NCBI RefSeq assembly: GCF_002836205.1
Contig: NZ_PJBE01000013.1
Location: 1,426,001-1,490,000, forward strand
Length of the DNA: 64,000 bases
Origin: Shewanella sp. Choline-02u-19
GTDB taxonomy: Bacteria; Pseudomonadota; Gammaproteobacteria; Enterobacterales; Shewanellaceae
Direction: 5' to 3'
Shown here: piece after piece, positions 35,037 to 42,132 of the stretch
Position numbering within the stretch: the stretch's first letter is position 1
Layout: each line of letters opens with the position of its first letter
Program-made: the position numbers and the translations under genes
The notes under the pieces: generated by a model
The model's database searches: none
What the model saw: only the letters and a program-made list of their open reading frames with translations
Told to the model about the DNA's origin: nothing

Positions 35037-37214
35037 TTAAGACTCCAACTGCTTGCAAAGCATTTTTAATTCACTTTTAGCTAATTTTAATTTTTGACTC
35101 ACAACTTCTATATGCTCGACCGAGGTCGTCATTGCTTGTTTAATGATATCGACATTCGCTTCGACCTCTTGCATGACATTCGCTAACGTATTATCTAGTT
35201 TTTCGTTAATGCTCTTCGATACTGTTGAGATATTCTCATCCGTCGACTTTCTCTGCTGAGATTGTTTATAGTTACTACTAAAAAAGGAGCGAACGGCTTT
35301 ATACAATTGAAAAACCAAGGTCGCGGCAGAAACCGCAATTATTGCCCAGCCAACAGGCGTCCAGAACAAAGCGATACCGCCACCAACCGCACCAACGACG
35401 CCCCACACATTAATACCATGATCAATATCGACTTCTAAACTCGTGTCTACAGAATCAATATTGTTGTATAAACCTAACAATTCACTGCTTTGGGTTTGAA
35501 AGCGTTCAACAATATCTTTAAGGCTTGTTTCAAATGCGTCCATCTCTTTATTCATAATATCTGGCATAGATTCTATGAGTCGCTTTTGATATTTTTCAAT
35601 ATTGCTCTCTAAACTGCCCTTAAAATCATCATTGCTAATATTGTCATCGATACAGTCATAAGTAGATGAACGTACTGAAGATTCAAAATGACGAACAACT
35701 TCTCTCGCCCGATTGCTCAACCTAGATTTTAGGGTCGCTACCAAAGTGTTAAGCTCTGTATCTGTATCTTTAAGCTCTGAGGTCAATGTATGTAAAAGGG
35801 GCGTAAACTTTTGACTTAATAAGCCTGTTACATCCTCCAAAGCAGAACTAACGATCTGTTTCGCCTTGTGCTTATTTGATCTAACAATTTTGGCTTTAAA
35901 GTCATTGACCATGCTTTGATCGAACATACCCACAACAGCATTTATGTTGGACTTAGCTAATAAATCCGCAGCATCAAATTTGTTTAAAAACTTGCTTTGC
36001 ATGCCTTGGTCACGTGAACCCGGTAACAAACAAGTCGCAGAGGCTAAGAATGCTGGATATGCACTGAGGGCTAAGCTTTTTTGATAACTGTCACCAAGAT
36101 GCTCTACCATGACTTTATCCAACACTGCCAAGCTTTCTAATTCCCCTTCAGAAACTAAAGTGACTTTCTCTAACTGAATAGGGTTTTGAATGCGCTTGTT
36201 AAAGATTGACCACACTTCAGATTGAGCACCCAAGTGCTGTTTTATCTTTTGCAATGTACCCGGGTTAGATGCATCCCCTTTCTGCGGCGCAGCCGCTTTA
36301 CTGGTAATATAAAAAACGGCATGAGCTTTATGAACCGCTTTCCATATGGCATCACTCACTTTGTCTTCTTTACCTTCAATACCCGGAACATCGAGTATGT
36401 TGAACTTGCATCCATCATGCTCAAACGTATAACTCTGGGTATCTAACGTAAAATCTGAACGGCCATTACCAATGATAAAGCCATCAGCCAAGCTTTGGGC
36501 TTGATTCACCTGCACTTCAATCTGCTGATGTCTGCTCTGTAATCCCTCTACATTGGCACTAATATCCAGACACTCTTGTTGGTATCTTGCCGTTTGTTCA
36601 GTAAACGCTTGCGTGCCTTGTTCAAGATTTTTAGATGCTGCTTGATAAGCTGACAGCTGTGGCATTTTTTTAAATAGCCAAATAAATCGCTGTAGTAATG
36701 TCGCTGTCGCTTGTGCACTGTCTAGCTTTTCCTTAGTACTGAGCTTCTCAGTTTCACAGCGATCAACTGTCTGTTCGAGCCCTTGCTGGCTTACTTTCCA
36801 GTCGAAGTGGCACTTTTTAAGCATTGCTTCATTATCAAGAATACCTTGCCGAGTCTGCTCTATCAGCTCGACAGAAATCCCAGACTCTAGCTGCCACTGT
36901 TTAAACTCGGCCTGTTGTTTATTTTTTAACTCCTCAGCTAATATAATGCGCAAGGTTTCAATTATTGTGGATTTACCCGCATTGGTTTCACCATACAAAG
37001 CAATGGTAAAAGTATCCCACTCTGCGTTTTTTTCTAAATTTATGAGTTGTTGGCTGATTTCAACATGTAGCTTAGTGAGTATATCTCGACTAAGTTCAGT
37101 CGTCTCTTTGGTACTAAGATCGCTAGTGTCTTGGCTTAGCTTTTGGATCAGCTCATTAATAATCAACTGAATTTTTTGATAGATTTGACTCGGTGAGTCT
37201 TGATCTTCATTCAT
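35037..37214 (-). CDS. leoBC: Dynamin-like GTPase with coiled coils and membrane hairpin, LeoBC-like (putative Eleos component)
   Basis: 725 residues. P-loop GETNAGKST (75-83) and G3 ILDVPGIEG (Asp275) are separated by an unusually long Gln/Glu-rich coiled-coil insertion (about 90-245). A G4-like FNKRIQ (338-343) lacks the canonical Asp. A hydrophobic hairpin WGVVGAVGGGIALFWTP to VFQLY (603-638) near the C-terminus looks like a membrane anchor or paddle, as in bacterial dynamins, and more coiled coil follows. It is first in the operon, with leoA-like starting 2 nt after it. It resembles the fused LeoB-LeoC partner of LeoA. It sits between core genes alaA and yfbR, and 520 nt of gene-free DNA precede it. 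Confidence 0.72.
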   Translation of the reverse strand: MNEDQDSPSQIYQKIQLIINELIQKLSQDTSDLSTKETTELSRDILTKLHVEISQQLINLEKNAEWDTFTIALYGETNAGKSTIIETLRIILAEELKNKQQAEFKQWQLESGISVELIEQTRQGILDNEAMLKKCHFDWKVSQQGLEQTVDRCETEKLSTKEKLDSAQATATLLQRFIWLFKKMPQLSAYQAASKNLEQGTQAFTEQTARYQQECLDISANVEGLQSRHQQIEVQVNQAQSLADGFIIGNGRSDFTLDTQSYTFEHDGCKFNILDVPGIEGKEDKVSDAIWKAVHKAHAVFYITSKAAAPQKGDASNPGTLQKIKQHLGAQSEVWSIFNKRIQNPIQLEKVTLVSEGELESLAVLDKVMVEHLGDSYQKSLALSAYPAFLASATCLLPGSRDQGMQSKFLNKFDAADLLAKSNINAVVGMFDQSMVNDFKAKIVRSNKHKAKQIVSSALEDVTGLLSQKFTPLLHTLTSELKDTDTELNTLVATLKSRLSNRAREVVRHFESSVRSSTYDCIDDNISNDDFKGSLESNIEKYQKRLIESMPDIMNKEMDAFETSLKDIVERFQTQSSELLGLYNNIDSVDTSLEVDIDHGINVWGVVGAVGGGIALFWTPVGWAIIAVSAATLVFQLYKAVRSFFSSNYKQSQQRKSTDENISTVSKSINEKLDNTLANVMQEVEANVDIIKQAMTTSVEHIEVVSQKLKLAKSELKMLCKQLES

Positions 37215-37653
37215 AAATATAACCTATACCACTCGGTGTTTTCTTAAGGTAGTTAGTACACCTAACCATCTAAATATCGTTAATGTAGCAATTGCAACTA
37301 ACTCCGATTATATAGCTTTATTACATGCACTTATATCTATTGCAACACAGTTATGGCATCGAATTAACACTATTTAAAAAAGCACTAGCATTCTTGATAA
37401 AAGGGCGGGAGGTCACAATATATAAGGTATCGTCGAATTTATGAGCTTATAGAAAGCCGCAAATCAGATAACCAAATGACAACTCTGACGAGATGAGGCT
37501 CAGCTAACAAGCGCGAGTTAAGGAGTTAGGAAGTAAGATCTAAGCGGGACATCTGGTTAAGAGGTTTAGCTAAAGCATGAGGTTCACGCTGTAGAATAAA
37601 GCATTGGCTGTATGCTTTGAGCATATATAAACCAATATTGGTGTTTCTTTCTC

Positions 37654-37687
37654 GACCATTAAACGACTTAAGGGTCGTTTAATGGTC
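37654..37687. repeat. 14-bp perfect inverted repeat upstream of yfbR
   Basis: GACCATTAAACGAC and its exact reverse complement enclose a 6-nt loop. No T tract follows on either strand, so it is not a standard terminator. It overlaps the right direct-repeat copy and ends 48 nt before the yfbR start. Confidence 0.75.
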
Positions 37688-37697
37688 TTAAGACTAT
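37659..37697. repeat. Right copy of the 39-bp imperfect direct repeat flanking the GTPase pair
   Basis: Same orientation and register as 33284-33322, with 31 of 39 identical positions. It may be the remnant of the original alaA-yfbR junction after insertion of the intervening 4.3 kb, or simply a second hairpin of the same sequence class. Confidence 0.55.
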
Positions 37698-37735
37698 GAT
37701 AACCTCAGTGAGTCCGCCATAGATTAAGGAATACT

Positions 37736-38323
37736 ATGAGTCACCTTTTTGCCCACCTTGCTCGAATGAAATTAATTCAACGCTGGCCGCTAATGTATAA
37801 CGTTAGAACAGAGAATGTACAAGAGCACTCTCTACAGGTCGCTATGGTTGCACACTCTCTTGCCTTAATTAGCAATAAAAAATTTGATGGCAACTATGAT
37901 CCTAACCAAGCCGCAACCATCGCCATTTTCCATGACGCCAGTGAGATCCTCACTGGCGACCTCCCGACTCCGGTTAAGTATTTCAATAAAGAGATTGAGG
38001 CCGAGTATAAAAAAATTGAAGCTATTGCTGAACATCGGTTACTCGAAATGGTGCCTGAAGAGTTCAAAGAAGACTATTGTGCATTGTTAACAAGTGAACA
38101 TGCTGACCCTGAATACAAAGCATTGGTTAAAGCTGCCGATACCTTGTGCGCTTATTTAAAATGTTTAGAAGAGCGCCGTGCGGGGAATACTGAGTTCAAT
38201 ACGGCACAAAAGCGCTTAGAGCAAAGTCTAAAAGATAACCCTAACCCGGCAGTAAACTATTTTATAGAATGTTTTATTCCAAGTTTTACGCTTGATCTCG
38301 ATGATATTAATAAATTGCTTTAA
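37736..38323 (+). CDS. yfbR: 5'-deoxynucleotidase YfbR
   Basis: HD-domain phosphohydrolase that dephosphorylates deoxyribonucleoside 5'-monophosphates. It is 195 residues, with N-terminal MSHLFAHLARMKLIQRWPLM, then TENVQEHSLQVAMVAHSLAL and the HD pair IFHDASEILTGDLPTPVKYF. AAGGA lies 6 nt before the ATG. The dGTPase-like gene follows 20 nt downstream, giving a two-gene nucleotide-hydrolase unit. In E. coli yfbR adjoins alaA, which supports an insertion between them here. Confidence 0.95.
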   Translation: MSHLFAHLARMKLIQRWPLMYNVRTENVQEHSLQVAMVAHSLALISNKKFDGNYDPNQAATIAIFHDASEILTGDLPTPVKYFNKEIEAEYKKIEAIAEHRLLEMVPEEFKEDYCALLTSEHADPEYKALVKAADTLCAYLKCLEERRAGNTEFNTAQKRLEQSLKDNPNPAVNYFIECFIPSFTLDLDDINKLL

Positions 38324-38343
38324 GTCATTAATAAGGAACCAGC

Positions 38344-39678
38344 ATGGATCAAACACCCTGGCATGAAAGACGTTTAGCTGAAGACAAGCAAAGACGTAAC
38401 GATCATCGTAGCCCTTACCAACGAGACCGTGCCCGTATTCTGCATTCAGCCGCCTTCAGGCGACTACAAGCTAAGACTCAGGTCTTAGGCATTGGTATGA
38501 ATGATTTTTATCGTACTCGCTTGACCCATTCGTTAGAAGTAGGCCAAATAGGCACGGGGATTCGTGCACAGCTTAAACAGAAACACCCAGAGCATGATGA
38601 ACTACTCGATTCGATGAGCCTGATAGAGTCGATATGTCTTGCCCACGATATAGGTCACCCACCATTTGGTCATGGCGGTGAAGTTGCACTTAACTATATG
38701 ATGCGCAAACACGGCGGTTTTGAAGGAAATGGCCAAACCTTTAGGATATTAGCTCGCCTAGAACCCTATACCGAATATTATGGCATGAACCTATGTCGAC
38801 GCACGTTATTAGGTATACTCAAGTACCCTGCCCCCTATAGCCTGCTCCACCGTGAATTGCCTTTTAGTGAGGTTAGCCGCTTTCGTCAGTTAAAACCCTC
38901 TGAGTGGCCACCGGTTAAAGGACTATTTGATGATGACTTAGAGGTACTAAACTGGGTGTTAGACCCATTGTCAGAAGCCGATAAAGCACTGTTTCTCTCT
39001 CATCACTTAGTTGATGAATCAAAGCATCAAAGAACGCAATACAAATCATTTGATTGCTCTATCATGGAGCTTGCGGATGATATCGCCTACGCTGTGCACG
39101 ATTTAGAAGATGCTATTGTGATGGGCATTGTCAGCCGTGAGCAATGGACTGAAGATGTTGAAAGCCAACTTAAAGAAAGCGATGACGACTGGATTAAAAG
39201 CGAGTTTTCCACTATTGGACAACGACTATTTTCGAGTAAACACCATCTTAGAAAAGACGCGATTGGTACTTTAGTCAATGGTTTTGTCACCGCGATATCG
39301 ATTACCGAGGTAGACGGGTTTAGTGAGCCACTGCTTAAATTTAACGCAGCGCTTGAAGGCCCTTTTGACTCCGCGCTTAACACGCTAAAGCTATTTGTAT
39401 ATCAATACGTGATTCGAAAACCTGAGATTCAGATGCTCGAGTATAAAGGCCAACAAATTGTGATGGAGTTATTTGAGGCCTTCATTTCAGATCCTGAGCG
39501 ACTACTGCCAACAAATACCCAAGCGCGTTGGATTGAAGCAAAAGATCAAGGACTCAATTGCCACCGTGTTATCGCAGATTACATTTCAGGAATGACAGAC
39601 GAATTTGCAGCAAGACTGCATCAACATCTGTTTAGCCCGAAGTCAGGCTCGATGATTGAATTAAACCGCGAGCTTTAA
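38344..39678 (+). CDS. dgt: Deoxyguanosinetriphosphate triphosphohydrolase-like protein (Dgt family)
   Basis: HD-domain dNTPase of 444 residues, the short dGTPase-like subfamily, hydrolysing a dNTP to nucleoside and triphosphate. Visible parts are RDRARILHSAAFRRLQAKTQV, the first HD-site His in RTRLTHSLEVGQIG, the central HD pair in CLAHDIGHPPFGHGGE and the later metal-ligand Asp in MELADDIAYAVHDLEDA. AAGGA precedes the ATG. It is likely co-transcribed with yfbR (20-nt gap). Both trim deoxynucleotide pools, so it looks like housekeeping rather than part of the adjacent GTPase module. Confidence 0.9.
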   Translation: MDQTPWHERRLAEDKQRRNDHRSPYQRDRARILHSAAFRRLQAKTQVLGIGMNDFYRTRLTHSLEVGQIGTGIRAQLKQKHPEHDELLDSMSLIESICLAHDIGHPPFGHGGEVALNYMMRKHGGFEGNGQTFRILARLEPYTEYYGMNLCRRTLLGILKYPAPYSLLHRELPFSEVSRFRQLKPSEWPPVKGLFDDDLEVLNWVLDPLSEADKALFLSHHLVDESKHQRTQYKSFDCSIMELADDIAYAVHDLEDAIVMGIVSREQWTEDVESQLKESDDDWIKSEFSTIGQRLFSSKHHLRKDAIGTLVNGFVTAISITEVDGFSEPLLKFNAALEGPFDSALNTLKLFVYQYVIRKPEIQMLEYKGQQIVMELFEAFISDPERLLPTNTQARWIEAKDQGLNCHRVIADYISGMTDEFAARLHQHLFSPKSGSMIELNREL

Positions 39679-39696
39679 TACCTAACTTGCACTACG

Positions 39697-39756
39697 GTGA
39701 TAGATATTGATTGGCAATGAAATCGATTCATTTGCAATACTGTCTATCACTTTTTA
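39697..39756 (+). terminator. Long imperfect hairpin after dgt, probable terminator
   Basis: The outer arms GTGATAGA/TCTATCAC (8 bp) enclose further pairing (TATTG/CAATA, then a GCAATGAA/TTCATTTGC stem with one bulge). On the plus strand the structure is followed by TTTTTAG. It starts 19 nt after the dgt stop. Confidence 0.6.
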
Positions 39757-39922
39757 GCTATCTACAGTAAGTTAAGCAATAAGCTAAACAATGATCTTGT
39801 TTTATAACGACGAATTTCAATACCTTATGTAGGCATTTACTTGTTACAACAATCCCATAAGGCCCTTACCTTTATTACCCGCTACAAGCATCAGCTGAAG
39901 CTAAGCGCTATACCGTTAAGTG

Positions 39923-39943
39923 AGCCGTATTCAGAATACGGCT
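39923..39943. repeat. 21-bp near-palindrome 18 nt past the persulfide dioxygenase gene
   Basis: AGCCGTATTC and GAATACGGCT are exact reverse complements around a single A, giving an 8-bp stem if a 5-nt loop forms. It lacks a T tract on the minus strand, where the preceding gene ends. It is either an atypical 3' stem or a protein-binding palindrome. Confidence 0.55.
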
Positions 39944-39961
39944 AATAAAGTATGTATAAAC

Positions 39962-41011
39962 TTAGCGCTCTATTGGGTATTTCATTGCAATCCATTCAGG
40001 TAAACCTGAATGGCTAACGCAGGTAATATTATCCAGCCCCATAATAGACAGATTGGTTAATGCGGTTTGGGCTCTACGCCCTGAATGGCAGTAGATGTAG
40101 ATATGATTAAAGCCTTTCAATTCTTCCAGGTGTTGTGACTCAGTCCCAAAGGGTATGTTGTGACTACGAGGGATATGCCCTTTTGAATATTCTTCTTTTG
40201 TGCGATTATCGATGATTAATGTGTTGCTGTTTTCTTTTAGCCAAACGCTATAAAGCGCATTCATCGAAAAGTCGTTATGAATATAAGCATCCGGATTAAA
40301 GTTAATACCGCAGTTAGTATTGGCGGGGACAGCTTCATTGATTTTTTTAGGTATGTCTAAGTTCAGATTACTCATGATCTGCAAAAAATCATCGAATGAT
40401 TTTTTTTGACCCACCCGAGGATTCCATTGTTTCTCTTCAGCAATCGTTGAGCTGGTTTTACCGTTATAATCATGCCCTGGATAAATGACCGTTTCATCTG
40501 CCAAACTAAACAGTTTTTCGGTGATGCTATGGTACAAATCCCCTGAGTTCCCCTCTTGAAAGTCTGTACGGCCACAGCCCCGGATTAATAAGCAGTCACC
40601 GGTAAAAACCATACCATCCACATAAAAACTCATACAGCCATGGGTATGGCCCGGTGTATTTATTGCCCTGATGTGATGTCCCCCAATAGGAAGTTCATCA
40701 CCCTCTTTCAGGTCTATATCAATTGATTTGACAGCTGCCGCCTGACTGTAAACAATCTGCGCACCGGTTTTTTGTCGGATTAAACCAGCAGAAGTGATGT
40801 GGTCGGCATGAATATGCGTTTCAATGATATAGAGAAGCTCGATACCAAGCTCTTCAATATATTGCAGGTCTCGTTGCAGATGTTCTTTAACCGCATCAAT
40901 AATCGCCCCTTCATGGGTTTTTGGATCTCCCAGCAGGTAGGTGTACGTGCAACTATCCCTATCAAACAGTTGCTTTACATATAAAGGACGCTGGGTGCTT
41001 GTGATTAGCAT
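39962..41011 (-). CDS. Persulfide dioxygenase-rhodanese fusion
   Basis: 349 residues. The N-terminal metallo-beta-lactamase fold is of the ETHE1 type: ETHIHADHITSAG metal site, TPGHTHGC, then TGDCLLIRGCGRTDFQ and YPGHDYNG. The C-terminal rhodanese domain (about 255-345) has the active-site loop YCHSGRRAQ with catalytic Cys. Such fusions oxidise glutathione persulfide to sulfite and exchange sulfane sulfur with thiosulfate, detoxifying sulfide. No sulfide:quinone reductase or BigR-type regulator is adjacent. It is monocistronic by spacing. The fusion assignment is strong, the physiological role inferred. Confidence 0.88.
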   Translation of the reverse strand: MLITSTQRPLYVKQLFDRDSCTYTYLLGDPKTHEGAIIDAVKEHLQRDLQYIEELGIELLYIIETHIHADHITSAGLIRQKTGAQIVYSQAAAVKSIDIDLKEGDELPIGGHHIRAINTPGHTHGCMSFYVDGMVFTGDCLLIRGCGRTDFQEGNSGDLYHSITEKLFSLADETVIYPGHDYNGKTSSTIAEEKQWNPRVGQKKSFDDFLQIMSNLNLDIPKKINEAVPANTNCGINFNPDAYIHNDFSMNALYSVWLKENSNTLIIDNRTKEEYSKGHIPRSHNIPFGTESQHLEELKGFNHIYIYCHSGRRAQTALTNLSIMGLDNITCVSHSGLPEWIAMKYPIER

Positions 41012-41124
41012 GGTGATTTGTCCGTACTCATGTATTCGTTCTTGAAAGTATAGCGAGTGTCTTTAGTATAATGTTAATAAGTACCTGTATTTAATCTCTA
41101 GACTCTGTTATCTGCTACCGGCAC

Positions 41125-41151
41125 AAAAAAGGCACCTTAATAGGTGCCTTT
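41125..41151 (-). terminator. Intrinsic terminator of the MarC-family gene
   Basis: AAAGGCACC/GGTGCCTTT form a 9-bp stem. On the minus strand it is followed by further T residues, 20 nt after the MarC stop. Confidence 0.85.
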
Positions 41152-41170
41152 GCATTACTGTAGGTAATCG

Positions 41171-41803
41171 TTAATACATCATCCCGGGAAACAAGCCTTT
41201 AACGCCAGCAGCAATAACTTCAATGCCTATGGAAAGCATCAACAATCCCATCAGACGAGTAATCACGTTAATGCCAGTGTTGCCCAGCACTTTAAATATA
41301 ACAGGGGCCATACGAAACAGGCTAAAACTCAATAGTCCAAACAAAATAATCGTAATAGACATACCAATTAGATTTTCTAAAGTCTTATACTCAGCGGCAG
41401 TGACAATAACCGAACTAATAGCACCAGGGCCTGCCATTAAAGGAAGGGCAAGCGGCACAACCGCAACGGATTCCATACCAGATGCTTCTCGATCTTCCTC
41501 TTTGTTGCGTTTAACTTCACCTAGCTTACCTTGCAACATCGACATCGCGATGATGCAAATAAGAGTACCACCGGCGATCCTAAACGCTGAGAGAGAAATG
41601 CTGAACATATTCAAAATATGTTGCCCAGCAAAAATGGTGACTAACAGTATGATCACCACGGCAAGGTTAGCCACTTTGCCGGTTTGATTGCGTTCAGCTA
41701 TCGTTTGGTGACTGGTTAAGCTCACAAATACAGGTAACAATCCAACTGGATTGATGATTGCTACTAACCCTAGAAAAAACTTAAAATAAATAGTTAAATC
41801 CAA
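41171..41803 (-). CDS. MarC-family (UPF0056) inner-membrane protein
   Basis: 210 residues with about six transmembrane segments. The conserved NPVGLLPVFVSLT near the N-terminus and PLALPLMAGPGAIS in the middle are MarC/UPF0056 hallmarks. A transport role is assumed for the family, but no substrate is established. The apparent start is TTG at 41803 with AGAGG 9 nt upstream; no ATG is available nearby. A terminator-like hairpin lies in its leader at 41843-41871, so expression may be attenuated. Confidence 0.85.
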   Translation of the reverse strand: MDLTIYFKFFLGLVAIINPVGLLPVFVSLTSHQTIAERNQTGKVANLAVVIILLVTIFAGQHILNMFSISLSAFRIAGGTLICIIAMSMLQGKLGEVKRNKEEDREASGMESVAVVPLALPLMAGPGAISSVIVTAAEYKTLENLIGMSITIILFGLLSFSLFRMAPVIFKVLGNTGINVITRLMGLLMLSIGIEVIAAGVKGLFPGMMY

Positions 41804-42132
41804 CGTCTTATCCTCTGCGGTCGAGCGCGTTATTGATGATATAAAAAAAGTTGCGCTACTCTAACGCAACTCCTTAAAAAGGAAAAATGAGTTTATCTAA
41901 CCAAAATCACAATTTTGAATAAATTTTATTAAACCATTTACACGGCACCTTGCTGTAAAAACGTAACACTCTGTTGCTAACATAGTTATTTTATTACAGA
42001 TAGCAACATTTTTGCGGGACTGATCACGGTGAAATAGGTCATTTGAGTGTAATTTTTCTTCATAGACTCTAAAGGTAGTCAGAGAAAGGTTAGCAAACCC
42101 AAATTTTGCTAAATTTTTTTAGGATACACACT
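41804..42132. other. Divergent regulatory region between the MarC-family gene and adhE
   Basis: About 330 nt holding promoters for both divergent genes. It contains the minus-strand terminator-like hairpin at 41843-41871 and a spaced inverted repeat TGTTGCTA/TAGCAACA at 41972-42008. The adhE Shine-Dalgarno AGGA lies 8 nt before its ATG. No coding frame is supported. Confidence 0.7.
41843..41871 (-). terminator. Terminator-like hairpin in the leader of the MarC-family gene (attenuator candidate)
   Basis: On the minus strand AGTTGCG and CGCAACT pair around a 9-nt loop and are followed by six more T. This is a well-formed intrinsic terminator, but it lies about 40 nt upstream of the MarC start on the sense strand. 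Either transcription starts between it and the gene, or readthrough is regulated. Confidence 0.7.

Larger units (their letters stand above)
37215..37735. other. Gene-free region between the GTPase pair and yfbR
   Basis: About 520 nt with no credible open frame on either strand. It should hold the promoter of the leftward GTPase operon. The right end holds a 14-bp perfect inverted repeat (37654-37687), the right copy of the flanking direct repeat (37659-37697) and the yfbR ribosome-binding site (AAGGA). Nothing else is recognisable. Confidence 0.7.

Noticed and set aside
38344..39678. dgt as part of a defence module with the neighbouring GTPase genes
   Set aside because: dNTPases can act in antiphage defence, but this one is on the opposite strand, 20 nt behind yfbR, outside the flanking repeats and of an ordinary short dGTPase-like type. 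Housekeeping is the simpler reading.
41972..42008. Spaced inverted repeat TGTTGCTA/TAGCAACA upstream of adhE as a redox-regulator operator
   Set aside because: The 21-nt spacing does not match Rex, FNR or CRP sites. It is noted in the intergenic entry only.
42106..42132. Nine extra N-terminal codons of adhE from a TTG
   Set aside because: No ribosome-binding site precedes it, whereas the ATG at 42133 has AGGA at 8 nt and gives the family N-terminus.
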